The position numbers were made by a program, and so were the translations under genes. This document shows, in pieces, positions 16,302 to 24,569 of a stretch of 64,000 bases of DNA; position 1 is the stretch's first letter; each line of letters starts with the position of its first letter. The stretch lies in contig CAUZIZ010000002.1 in the NCBI GenBank assembly GCA_963579905.1, forward strand, positions 1 through 64,000. Direction: 5' to 3'. Source of the DNA: CAUZIZ01 sp963579905 (GTDB lineage: Bacteria; Acidobacteriota; UBA6911; RPQK01; JAJDTT01). The notes beneath the pieces were generated by a model. The model saw nothing but the letters and a program-made list of their open reading frames with translations. It ran no database searches and was not told the DNA's origin.

Positions 16302-17228
16302 TCACCTCCCCTGCAGCGCCGCCTCGACCCTCTGAAAGGCCCGCTCGAGTCCAGCGGTGGGGAAGACTTCGAGCCCACCTAATAGGGCCTTGAGATAGCT
16401 GCTCTTCATTCGATTCTGATCCTCGACGTGCTTGAGAATGAGTCCCAGCGTGCTCTCCACCAGTTCCCTCGAGAGCCGGTCGCGCTCGAAGTACACGAGT
16501 GCGGCAGCCCAGTCCAGTGTCTCCGAGATGCCGGGAGGTTTTTCCAGAGAGAGGCGCCGGAGCATCTGCACGAACGCGATGACCTCAGAGCGAAGGGCTT
16601 CGCTCGCCTGCGGCACCTTGGTGCGCACGATCTCCAACTCCTTCTCGAAAGAAGGGAAGTCGATCCAGAGGTAGAAACAGCGACGCCTCAAGGCGTCGGA
16701 GAGTTCCCGGGTCCGGTTGCTGGTGAGCACGGTGTAGGGTCTCTGTCGGGCCCGAACGGTGCCCAACTCCGGGATCGACACCTGCCAATCCGAGAGGAGC
16801 TCCAGGAGGAAGGCCTCGAACTCCTCGTCGCTGCGATCGATCTCGTCCAAGAGCAGGACTGGGGACCTGTCCAGAGTGATGGCTTGAAGCAGAGGACGCT
16901 TCAGGAGATAGGACTCACTGAAGATTTCCGCCTCAGTCGTTTCTCGGGTTTCGCTGAGCCGAATGTGAAGCAGCTGCTTCTGGTAGTTCCACTCGTAAAG
17001 CGCGGCGTTGGTGTCTATTCCTTCGTAACACTGCAGCCGAATCAGCTCCGTCCCCAGGACCTGCGCCATCACCTGCGCAACCTCGGTCTTGCCCACTCCA
17101 CTCGGTCCTTCGACGAGCAGGGGACGACCCAGCTTCGAGGCCAGGTGAATCGCAGTGACAACAGGGCGCTCGGCGATATATTGGTGGCGTTTCAGATCCT
17201 GGGTGAGTCGTTCGATTTCGGAGTGCAT
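16302..17228 (-). CDS. coxD: MoxR/CoxD-type AAA+ ATPase
   Basis: A MoxR-family chaperone ATPase of about 308 residues. Walker A is LLVEGPSGVGKTEVAQ, Walker B is VLLLDEIDRSDEEFE, sensor 1 is YTVLTSNRTRELSDALRRRC. An ATG at 17249 is also in frame but sits inside the R5 repeat, so the second ATG (17228) is preferred; neither has a strong ribosome site. It is followed by coxE after 7 nt. It is separated from coxM by about 400 bp of repeats, so the maturation genes may have their own promoter. Confidence 0.88.
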   Translation of the reverse strand: MHSEIERLTQDLKRHQYIAERPVVTAIHLASKLGRPLLVEGPSGVGKTEVAQVMAQVLGTELIRLQCYEGIDTNAALYEWNYQKQLLHIRLSETRETTEAEIFSESYLLKRPLLQAITLDRSPVLLLDEIDRSDEEFEAFLLELLSDWQVSIPELGTVRARQRPYTVLTSNRTRELSDALRRRCFYLWIDFPSFEKELEIVRTKVPQASEALRSEVIAFVQMLRRLSLEKPPGISETLDWAAALVYFERDRLSRELVESTLGLILKHVEDQNRMKSSYLKALLGGLEVFPTAGLERAFQRVEAALQGR

Positions 17229-17236
17229 GGGGGACT

Positions 17237-17632
17237 TAAGAGGTCGCATGTCTGAACGTCTGAACGTCGCACGTCCTTTGGCCGGCAGCAGACAGCTTCG
17301 GAACTGACAGCTGCGGAAACCTGGAACTCTGAAGACTCACCACGGGTGATCCCTAGGCTGAAACTTTAATAATACGTCGCACGTCGAAACGTCTGAACGT
17401 CGCACGTCTCCTGTCCTCCGAAGGTGCCGCCAACGGGTGAACTACCAGCGTTAGGAAGCCAAGTCCGACAGAGCCGCGAACGACTTGAGCCGTTAGCAAA
17501 ATGAGCCCAGGTCCCGAGGAAAGAGCCGGACAACAGGACAAATCCCCAGTAGCCGGAAGTTTCTTTCTCGAATGGGGCAGCACCGCTGGGGGGGCACTGA
17601 TCTGGGACGTGCGACGTTCAGACGTGCGACCT
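17237..17632. repeat. Composite repeat block: R5 arms enclosing an R2 unit
   Basis: R5 arms with TGAACGTC units at 17241-17274 and 17604-17632 face each other. Between them lie a further R5 half (17370-17410), an R2 unit (GACAGAGCCGCGAACGACTT, GAGCCGTTAGCAAAATGAGC; 17405-17545) and the junction module (17558-17598). The block separates coxM from coxD. No gene is visible inside. Confidence 0.8.
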
Positions 17633-17635
17633 TTT

Positions 17636-18505
17636 CTACCCCGCTCGCTCCCAGGCCGTGGCGAGCGCTCGCCTGACGTAGGTGGCGGCGAGGCTAACGC
17701 GGTAGTCGGCATCGGCAAAGAAATCTTCCAGGGGCTCGATCCTGTCTGTCGCCTTCTGGGAGGCCTCTGCGATAAGCTCAGAAGAGACCGCTTGACCCTC
17801 CAGCTGCGCTTCCACGGCCCGGGCCCGGTAGGGTCCATCCGAAATTCCGGTGATCCCGATCCGGCAGCGGCTACAGTTACCGTTTCCGTCACGCGTGATC
17901 AAGGCAGCAACGCCGCAGACGGCGTATCCCGAGGCCGGATGTGGGTACTTGAGATAGCAACTTCCGGTTCCGGTCGGGAGCGCTGAGAAGCCGACTTCCA
18001 CCAGAACTTCAGGTGGCTCGAGTGCGGTGGAAAACAGGCCCAGAAAGAAATCTTCTGCTGCGACCGTTCGGCGACCTCCGGATCCCTGAGCCACGAGTTC
18101 AGCTTCGAGGGCCAGTACGGCAGCGGGATGGTCGGCGGCCGGATCAGCGTGTGCCAGACTGCCGCCGAAGGTCCCCATGTTTCGCACCTGAACATCGCCA
18201 ATTACCGATGCAGCCTCCGCCAGGAGGGGAGCCTTGGCCTGGAGCAGTTCCGAAGCCTCCACCTGGTGATGGGTGGTCAAGGCGCCGATAGCGACTCGGC
18301 CGTCTTCCTTCTTGATATAACTGAGGCGTGAGCGGAGCTTTTTCAGATCGATGAGGTGAGCAGAATCCACCAATCGCAGCTTCATCATCGGAACCAGACT
18401 GTGCCCCCCGGCCAGCAACTTGGCCTCGGATCCATACTGCTCCAGCAGACCAATCGCCTCTTCGATGGTTTCAGGCGAGTGATACGTGAAATTCCCAGGA
18501 TACAT
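17636..18505 (-). CDS. coxM: FAD-binding middle subunit of a CO-dehydrogenase-like hydroxylase
   Basis: A 289-residue flavoprotein subunit with the two FAD motifs of the family: LLAGGHSLVPMMKLRL near 30-45 and GTFGGSLAHADPAADHP near 110-125. It passes electrons from the [2Fe-2S] subunit to the acceptor. It follows coxL after 4 bp, so the two are one transcript. The length and motif order match CoxM/CutM. Confidence 0.92.
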   Translation of the reverse strand: MYPGNFTYHSPETIEEAIGLLEQYGSEAKLLAGGHSLVPMMKLRLVDSAHLIDLKKLRSRLSYIKKEDGRVAIGALTTHHQVEASELLQAKAPLLAEAASVIGDVQVRNMGTFGGSLAHADPAADHPAAVLALEAELVAQGSGGRRTVAAEDFFLGLFSTALEPPEVLVEVGFSALPTGTGSCYLKYPHPASGYAVCGVAALITRDGNGNCSRCRIGITGISDGPYRARAVEAQLEGQAVSSELIAEASQKATDRIEPLEDFFADADYRVSLAATYVRRALATAWERAG

Positions 18506-18509
18506 TCGT

Positions 18510-20861
18510 CTATCTCCTCTCTGCCTGCCGGATGGCCTGCCATACCCGCGGCGGCGTGAGCGGCATGTCTATATGGATAATTCCGTAGGGACTCAGAGCA
18601 TCGACTACCGCATTGACGACGGCCACCGTGCTAGCGATGGTCCCCGCTTCTCCAATCCCCTTGAGTCCAAGCGGGTTGACGGGTGAGGGCGTCTCGGTGC
18701 GGTCCAGCTCAAAACGTGGAATCTGGCTTGCCTTGGGCACCGCGTAGTCCATCAGAGAGGCACTCAAGAGCTGGCCTGATTCGTCATAGTAGGCAAATTC
18801 GTAGAGCGCCTGGGCGATTCCCTGGGCGATCCCTCCCTGGATCTGACCATCCACAATGAGCGGGTTGATCACGCGCCCGCAGTCATCGACGGCGACGTAG
18901 CGGAGTATCTTGGTCTGTCCGGTTTCGGAGTCCACTTCGACGATGCAGGCATGTGCCCCAAAGGGAAAAACAAAGTTGTTGGGATCGTAGAACGCCTGCG
19001 CCTCCAGTCCCGGCTCTAGCCCCTCGGGAAGGTTCCAAGCCAGGTAGGCCTGCAAAGCCACATCTTGGAACGAAAGACTCTTGTCGGGTGACCCCTTCAC
19101 CTGAAAGGATCCATTCTCGAAAACCAGGTCATCCTCTCGGGCCTCTATCTGATGGGCCGCAATCTTACGGGCCTTGTCGATCACCTTATGAGCCGCCTGG
19201 TAAAGCGCGATACCCCCGACCGCGGTCCCCCGGCTTCCATAGGTCCCCATGCCCATGGGGATGAGGTCGGTATCCCCGTGCACCACGTCCACATCCTCGA
19301 TTGGGATCCCAAATAGATCGCCGACCATCTGCGCAAAGGTGGTCTCCTCGCCCTGACCGTGGGGATTGGTGCCGGTCATGAGCGTCACTTTTCCGGTGGG
19401 ATGGACGCGGACCAGACCCGACTCCCAGAGACCGCCCTGAAATCCGGTGCTGCCTACCACCTGGCTGGGACCAAGACCGCACATCTCAGCATAGGTAGAT
19501 AGGCCCAAGCCCAGATGGCGTCCTTCTTTTCTCGCCTCTGCCTGCTCCGCCCGGAAGGCTTCATAGCCGAGCATTTCCAGACAGCGTCCCAGTGTCAGCT
19601 CGTAGTCTCCGCTGTCATAGCTGATACCCATGGCCACAGTGTGGGGGAACTGTTCCTTTTGAATGAAGTTCCTTCTTCTAATCTCCACGATGTCGAGATC
19701 CAGCTCGGTCGCCAGCAGGTCCATCACCCGCTCCAGCACATAGGTGGCCTCGGGGCGACCCGCCCCTCGATAGGCGTCGGTGGGGGTGGTGTGTGTCAAC
19801 ACACCCAATACCTGGCACTGAATCGCGGGAATGTCATAGACGCCTGAGAGCATCAGCCCATAAAGCCAGGTGGGCACCCCAGGGGCCGCTGTGGACAGAT
19901 AGGCGCCCATGTTGGCGTAGGTCTTGACCTTCAGTCCCAGAATCTTCCCATCCTGGCGATAAGCGGCTTCTAGATCAGTGATGTGGTCCCTGCCGTGAGT
20001 GGTGCTCACGTAGTTTTCTCGCCGGGTCTCGACCCACTTCACAGCCTTGCCTGTCTGCATTGCACAGAATGCGACCACGGCCTCATCCGCGTAGACGGCT
20101 ATTTTACTTCCAAAGCCGCCACCGATCTCGGGAGCCACGATGCGCAGCTTGTGTTCGGGTACATTCAAGACACCCGAAAGAAGGAGGCGATGGATGTGAG
20201 GATTCTGGCTCGTCAAGCGAAGGGTCAGCTTCCCAGATCCTGAATTGTACTCCGCCACACAGCCTCGCGGCTCAATCGCGTTGGGAATGAGCCTCTGGTT
20301 GAGCAGTCGGATCTTGAAAACGCCGTCCGAGTCAGCAAACGCCTGGTCTAGATCCCCTCCGCCTATATTCCAATCGAAGGCCACATTGTCCTGTGCTTCT
20401 TCGTGAACCACCGGGGCACCTTCCTGCACAGCACTTTCGCTGTTTACGACCGGCTCGAGGATTTCATAATCCACCTTGACCAGTTCAGTGGCGTCCTCGG
20501 CTTGGTAGCGGTCCTCGGCCACGATCACCACGACGCCATCCCCGACGTAGCGGACCGTATCCAGAGCAAGGGCGGGATGTGGCGGCGTCTTCAGGTTACT
20601 GTCCGGAACCAGCCAGGCGGTGGGTAGGGGATTGACCTTGTCCTTGAGGTCTTTACCCGAGAAGGCGGCCACCACGCCCGGAGCGGCCCGAGCAGCCTCC
20701 AGATCCACCGATCTGATTCGAGCGTGCGCATGGGGGCTTCGAACGAAGGCCGCGTAGAGCATTCCGGTGAGACTGATATCGTCCGTGTACTCGGCTGTGC
20801 CCGTGATCAACCGGGGATCCTCGCGGCGCTTGACCCGCGCGCCAAAAAATTTCGTTGCCAT
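18510..20861 (-). CDS. coxL: Molybdopterin large subunit, form II CO-dehydrogenase-like
   Basis: A 783-residue catalytic subunit of the xanthine oxidase family. IGGGFGSKIAVYADEAV near 245 and LKGIGEAGTIAST near 735 are the Moco-binding and catalytic Glu regions. The active-site loop reads AYRGAGR near residue 362, the form II signature; genuine aerobic CO dehydrogenases (form I) have AYxCSFR, where Cys holds copper. So CO oxidation is unproven and another aldehyde, purine or aromatic hydroxylation is at least as likely. The gene sits 12 bp after coxS. Confidence 0.92.
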   Translation of the reverse strand: MATKFFGARVKRREDPRLITGTAEYTDDISLTGMLYAAFVRSPHAHARIRSVDLEAARAAPGVVAAFSGKDLKDKVNPLPTAWLVPDSNLKTPPHPALALDTVRYVGDGVVVIVAEDRYQAEDATELVKVDYEILEPVVNSESAVQEGAPVVHEEAQDNVAFDWNIGGGDLDQAFADSDGVFKIRLLNQRLIPNAIEPRGCVAEYNSGSGKLTLRLTSQNPHIHRLLLSGVLNVPEHKLRIVAPEIGGGFGSKIAVYADEAVVAFCAMQTGKAVKWVETRRENYVSTTHGRDHITDLEAAYRQDGKILGLKVKTYANMGAYLSTAAPGVPTWLYGLMLSGVYDIPAIQCQVLGVLTHTTPTDAYRGAGRPEATYVLERVMDLLATELDLDIVEIRRRNFIQKEQFPHTVAMGISYDSGDYELTLGRCLEMLGYEAFRAEQAEARKEGRHLGLGLSTYAEMCGLGPSQVVGSTGFQGGLWESGLVRVHPTGKVTLMTGTNPHGQGEETTFAQMVGDLFGIPIEDVDVVHGDTDLIPMGMGTYGSRGTAVGGIALYQAAHKVIDKARKIAAHQIEAREDDLVFENGSFQVKGSPDKSLSFQDVALQAYLAWNLPEGLEPGLEAQAFYDPNNFVFPFGAHACIVEVDSETGQTKILRYVAVDDCGRVINPLIVDGQIQGGIAQGIAQALYEFAYYDESGQLLSASLMDYAVPKASQIPRFELDRTETPSPVNPLGLKGIGEAGTIASTVAVVNAVVDALSPYGIIHIDMPLTPPRVWQAIRQAERR

Positions 20862-20873
20862 CCTCGGTCCCTC

Positions 20874-21359
20874 CTAGCTCGCAGCCGCTTCCCGCATCTT
20901 GCGGGCTGCGCTCTGGACTGCGTTTACGATGTGCTGGTATCCGGTACAACGGCAGAGGTTGCCTTCCAACGCATGTCGGATCTCCCCCTCAGTAGGACCT
21001 GGGTTCCGCTTCAGAAGCTGAACAGCAGCTAGCATGAAGCCGGGCGTACAGTAACCGCACTGAAGCCCGTGTTCCTCCCAAAAGGCCTCCTGGATGGGGT
21101 GGAGTTGTTCACCGGTCGCCAGACCCTCAACGGTGGTAATGTCATCTCCATCAGCCTGCACTGCGAAAAGCGTGCAGGACTTCACGGCCAGCCCGTTGAG
21201 AGTCACGGTACAGGCTCCGCAGTTGGAAGTGTCGCACCCTACATGCGTTCCAGTGAGGCCGAGCGCGTCACGAAGAAAATGGACGAGAAGCAGTCGAGGC
21301 TCCACCTCACGTTGATAAGTGGTTCCGTTTACCCGGATCTCAATCGGCATCTTTTGCAT
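20874..21359 (-). CDS. coxS: [2Fe-2S] small subunit of a CO-dehydrogenase-like hydroxylase
   Basis: A 161-residue iron-sulfur subunit. The first cluster ligands are in HVGCDTSNCGACTVTLNGLA and the next Cys in VKSC; the second cluster uses CGYCTPGF and NLCRCTGY. GGAG lies 10 nt before ATG 21359. It begins the structural operon coxS-coxL-coxM. It is separated from coxG by a 181-bp MITE-like element. Confidence 0.93.
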   Translation of the reverse strand: MQKMPIEIRVNGTTYQREVEPRLLLVHFLRDALGLTGTHVGCDTSNCGACTVTLNGLAVKSCTLFAVQADGDDITTVEGLATGEQLHPIQEAFWEEHGLQCGYCTPGFMLAAVQLLKRNPGPTEGEIRHALEGNLCRCTGYQHIVNAVQSAARKMREAAAS

Positions 21360-21394
21360 ATCAAGTTAACTCCATCTACGCACCAGCCGGCTTA

Positions 21395-21575
21395 GGGTCT
21401 GCGCAAAAATAACTTGGCATTTTGGCATCTCATCTTCACACCATCTTTGGCCGCTCCTCAATCGCGAAATCCTCAACGTAGACCCGGCTACGCCTGCGGT
21501 CTAGCTCAATCGTTCGCGGCCAAATCTGGTTCAAATCTGAGCGCCAATTCTACCAAGTTATTCTTGCGCAGACCC
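21395..21575. mobile_element. MITE-like element with 23-bp terminal inverted repeats
   Basis: Terminal repeats at 21395-21417 (GGGTCTGCGCAAAAATAACT...) and 21553-21575 are complementary at 22 of 23 positions, and both ends are flanked by TA, as expected for TA-target (IS630/Tc1-like) insertion. Inside, TTTGGCCGC pairs with GCGGCCAAA and TAGACC with GGTCTA, so the whole element folds back. There is no transposase. Its right end supplies the stop codon of coxG. A lone end-like sequence lies at 53159-53175. Confidence 0.8.
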
Positions 21576-22012
21576 TAAGAAGATCCCTCTTCCTCAAGCT
21601 TCTGGAAGAAAAGGGTCGCTAGCCTGCGTGCGACACCAGAAAACAGGCGACTTCCCACGGCTGCCAGCCTGCCGGAAATCTGGACGTCCCCGGTGTAATC
21701 AACCGGGGTTTCGCCATCGCCCTCGGCCAGCTTGATCCTGCCTGTAGCTACCATTCCACCGGCTTTGCCTTGTCCTTCTACATGCAGGGTCAGTTCGCTT
21801 GGTTCCTGCTTATCCCGAATTTCCACGTGACCCTCGAAACTTCCTCGAACAGGTCCTACGGCCAGCTCGAGCTTAGCCTTGAAGCGATCGGGACCGTCCG
21901 GCTCAAGCTCCTTGACCCCGGGAGTGACACGAGCCAACACCTCTGGATCGTTGAGTAACTGCCAGGCCCGATCACGAGATATTTGAAGAGTGTACGTCCC
22001 GGCAATCTGCAT
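21575..22012 (-). CDS. coxG: CoxG-like SRPBCC protein
   Basis: A 145-residue protein of the CoxG/SRPBCC family with the standard start AGTYTLQISRDRAWQLLNDP and LARVTPGVKELEPDGPDRFK. CoxG is thought to help place CO dehydrogenase at the membrane. The usual hydrophobic C-terminal anchor is absent. The TAG stop (21575-21577) is formed by the end of the MITE-like element, so the original C terminus may have been shortened. Confidence 0.87.
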   Translation of the reverse strand: MQIAGTYTLQISRDRAWQLLNDPEVLARVTPGVKELEPDGPDRFKAKLELAVGPVRGSFEGHVEIRDKQEPSELTLHVEGQGKAGGMVATGRIKLAEGDGETPVDYTGDVQISGRLAAVGSRLFSGVARRLATLFFQKLEEEGSS

Positions 22013-22097
22013 TTAGAAACCCTGTCCTATTGTTCAAATCGAAGAATCGCCTGTCAAACACTTTTCGATGGCAAGTTGAAAAGTCGCTGCTCAGTGG

Positions 22098-22262
22098 ACC
22101 CCCAGCGGCGCTACCCCATTTGAGAATGAAACTTGGAGTCCCGGCCGTGGCGGCGGTCTCCTGGCCGCCGTGTATCGAGCCACAGGCTCGAAAAGAAGAA
22201 TACTTCGGCCTGGAGACCGAACCCACGTCGACCCACCTGAGCCAATTGAAGTTTCAGCTTAG
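22098..22262. repeat. R1 foldback repeat, copy 1, with junction module
   Basis: Contains CGGTCTCCTGGCCG and the matching CGGCCTGGAGACCG, with inner CGAGCC/GGCTCG, and ends in GAAGTTTCAGCTTAG. Other copies: 31808-31978 and 46233-46413 (both reversed) and 59043-59222. Confidence 0.85.
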
Positions 22263-22331
22263 TGCAGCCTCCGGCTGCGCTGCCCCATTCGAGAACGAAA
22301 CTTCGGTTACGTCTGCCGTGATTGTCGCTAC

Positions 22332-22489
22332 CGCCAATGACAGAGCCGTGACTGCAAAGGAGCGGTCCCGATCACCGATCGGGACATGCCACAAAAGGGG
22401 ATGCAATCGGCCACCGTCTGTTTGGTCGGTTGTTTGCGGCATCCGTATGCCGGGACCGCTCCTTCGCAGTCACGGCTCTGTCATTGGCG
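22332..22489. repeat. R3 long palindrome, copy 1
   Basis: Arms 22332-22370 and 22451-22489 are complementary at 38 of 39 positions (core TGACAGAGCCGTGACTGC). The 80-nt centre contains smaller hairpins, for example TCCCGATC/GATCGGGA. Relatives at 42208-42310 and 49771-49923, and a half copy near 46125. Confidence 0.9.
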
Positions 22490-22499
22490 ATTCTTGGAT

Positions 22500-22625
22500 G
22501 ATCTCCTACCAACTGTTGTCCAGCTCTCTCCTCGGAACCTGGGCTCATTTTGCTAACGGCTCAAGTCGTTCGCGGCTCTATCGGACTTGGCTTCGGAGGG
22601 CAGGAGACGTTCAGACGTTCAACCT
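22500..22625. repeat. R2 unit (reverse) joined to R5 half
   Basis: R2 in reverse orientation (TTTTGCTAACGGCTCAAGTC, GTTCGCGGCTCTATCGGACT) followed by GACGTTCAGACGTTCAAC. It ends about 30 bp before the start of the XdhC-like gene, so it probably carries or abuts that promoter. Confidence 0.8.
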
Positions 22626-22653
22626 GTAAACTGTAAACTTGAAACCCGTAACC

Positions 22654-23757
22654 ATGCGCGAAGAAGTAGCTCTGGCAGCGGCGATACAGGCAAACCGAAA
22701 GGCACGTCGGGGGACAGCACTGGCAACGGTAGTGCGAGTCAGCGGCTCGGCTTATCGGCGGGAAGGCGCCAAGGTTGCAATCGACGAAACTGGGGCGGCT
22801 ACCGGGATGATTTCAGGGGGCTGTCTGGAACCGGAGGTAGCAGACACTGCCGCCCGCGTCCTCCAGAACGGCGCGCCCGAGTTTCGCTGCTTTGACCTTG
22901 AAGACGACGCTGTGTGGGGACTCGGGATGGGGTGCGGTGGCACCGTCGACGTCCTGATCGAGCTGATTGACGGGCACCCGGCGTGGGACCATTGGCTGCA
23001 TTCCCTGTCGAACGGAATGGCCTCGGTGAGAGCTGTGGTGCATGGTTCCTCTGAGGCCTCGCTTCCACTGGGAAGCTGGATACTGGCGAGCGAGGGCTCC
23101 GCTGCTATTGGAACTATCGAAGACGCCCCTGCTGCACTCCTGTTCGCCGCCGCACAGACGATTCTGGCTTCGGACCATCCCAACTCACAGACCCAGCTCA
23201 TTGCAGGAGCGGAGATCCTTTTCGACGTGAATCTCCCACCGATCGAGGTTGTCCTCTTCGGAGCGGGCCACGACGCCATCCCAGTGGCGGCACTGGCAGT
23301 CAAACTGGGACTGGCTGTCAGTATTGTGGATCCGCGTTCCAATCTCGCTAGTGCCGATCGTTTTCCAGATTCCCAGATCATCCTGGCACATCCATCGGAG
23401 TACCGCGAAAAAGTACGGCTCGGTGGGCACAGCTATGTCGCGATCATGAATCATCAACTGGAGCGGGACCAGGCTGCCCTGCTCTTCGCCCTCGCGAGCG
23501 ACGCCCCGTACATCGGAGTGCTGGGACCCCGCTTGCGCTGCAGCAAGCTGCTTGATGGCCTGGGGAAGGAAGGGTTTCAAGCCACTGCTGAGCAGCTGGC
23601 TCGCCTGCGCAACCCCATGGGTCTGGACATCGGCGCGGAAGGACCACAGGAGATCGCGGTTAGCCTCTTGGCTGAGCTGCTGGCGGTCCGGAACCGATTC
23701 TCGGCCGGTTTTCTCACCGAACGACCAGGGGGAATCCACAGCCCAGGGGAAACATGA
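22654..23757 (+). CDS. XdhC/CoxI-family Moco insertion factor
   Basis: A 367-residue protein with an N-terminal XdhC_CoxI domain (GTALATVVRVSGSAYRREGA, ISGGCLEPEVADTA) and a C-terminal Rossmann domain (EVVLFGAGHDAIPVAALAVK, VSIVDPRSNLAS). XdhC binds sulfurated molybdenum cofactor and inserts it into xanthine-oxidase-type enzymes. ATG 22654 is preferred over an in-frame TTG five codons upstream. It diverges from coxG and presumably serves the cox-like enzyme. Confidence 0.9.
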   Translation: MREEVALAAAIQANRKARRGTALATVVRVSGSAYRREGAKVAIDETGAATGMISGGCLEPEVADTAARVLQNGAPEFRCFDLEDDAVWGLGMGCGGTVDVLIELIDGHPAWDHWLHSLSNGMASVRAVVHGSSEASLPLGSWILASEGSAAIGTIEDAPAALLFAAAQTILASDHPNSQTQLIAGAEILFDVNLPPIEVVLFGAGHDAIPVAALAVKLGLAVSIVDPRSNLASADRFPDSQIILAHPSEYREKVRLGGHSYVAIMNHQLERDQAALLFALASDAPYIGVLGPRLRCSKLLDGLGKEGFQATAEQLARLRNPMGLDIGAEGPQEIAVSLLAELLAVRNRFSAGFLTERPGGIHSPGET

Positions 23758-23768
23758 GTGAGGGTTGG

Positions 23769-24479
23769 TTAGTGGATCCAGAAATCATCTTTTCTGCTCG
23801 GTGGCTTCTTCTCATACACCTTGAAGCGCTCCCTCATCCGCTTGATCCTCCAACGATGAAAGCTCTGACGCATGCCTGACCAAGACAACCACCCTTTCAG
23901 GTATAAGAAAGCGAAAACCATGCCTCCCAAATGAGCCACATGGGCGATGGTACTCCCGGAAGTGCCGAGGGCGGAGAAGAAGGCAATTGCTCCGAGGAAG
24001 GCCACGAAGTATTTGACCTTGATCGGAAACAGAAAGTAGAGATAGACCTGCCGGTCTGGAAACATCATTCCGTACGCCATGAGAATGCCGTAGATGGATC
24101 CACTAGCTCCAATGGTTGGCGTCTGTCCCAAAGGATCGAAGAGAATGGATAGTACTCCGGCACCGACTCCAGTGACTAGGAAGAAGCGCAGGAACTCCCG
24201 GCTTCCCCAATAGCGTTCCAGCTCGCAGCCAAACATCCAGAGGGCGAACATATTGAAGAACAGGTGCCAGAAGTCCCCGTGAAGGAAAAGATACGTGAAG
24301 AATTGCCAGACGAAGAATTTTTCCAGGACCGCGAAGGGGGTGAGGCCGAAGATGAGCGTCATCTCCGCCCCAGCTCCAAACTGAAGTACGAAGGTCACAG
24401 CACAGGCAATGACCAGATACTTCACCATGGTCGTTACGTTGGGACCCATGGTAACGTAAGGTCTGGAACCGTAACTCAC
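23769..24479 (-). CDS. Rhomboid intramembrane serine protease
   Basis: A 236-residue six-helix rhomboid. The motifs are HGDFWHLFFNMFALWMFG (oxyanion-side His and Asn), TIGASGSIYGI with the nucleophile Ser near 146, and TIAHVAHLGGMVFAF with the catalytic His. A basic cytosolic tail of about 40 residues follows (HRWRIKRMRERFKVYEKKPP). It starts at GTG 24479; an ATG ten codons later is possible, but the SYGSRPYV N terminus is normal for the group. It converges with the XdhC gene after 11 bp. Confidence 0.92.
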   Translation of the reverse strand: MSYGSRPYVTMGPNVTTMVKYLVIACAVTFVLQFGAGAEMTLIFGLTPFAVLEKFFVWQFFTYLFLHGDFWHLFFNMFALWMFGCELERYWGSREFLRFFLVTGVGAGVLSILFDPLGQTPTIGASGSIYGILMAYGMMFPDRQVYLYFLFPIKVKYFVAFLGAIAFFSALGTSGSTIAHVAHLGGMVFAFLYLKGWLSWSGMRQSFHRWRIKRMRERFKVYEKKPPSRKDDFWIH

Positions 24480-24569
24480 AGTTCAAATGATAACACGCTT
24501 GCTTTGGCACTCGGGCTGGGTAGGATTGTCAGACACCCTATCTCAAACATCAAAAAGAGGACATCAATC

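Noticed and set aside
16428..17255. 275-codon plus-strand frame opposite coxD
   Set aside because: Antisense shadow; coxD has all AAA+ motifs on the minus strand.
21525..21545. GGTTCAAATC as a tRNA T-arm
   Set aside because: It lies in the MITE-like element without acceptor or anticodon arms.
22030..22629. 199-codon frame through the 22-kb repeats
   Set aside because: It is entirely within R1, R3 and R2 units; similar frames appear at each copy only because the DNA is repeated.
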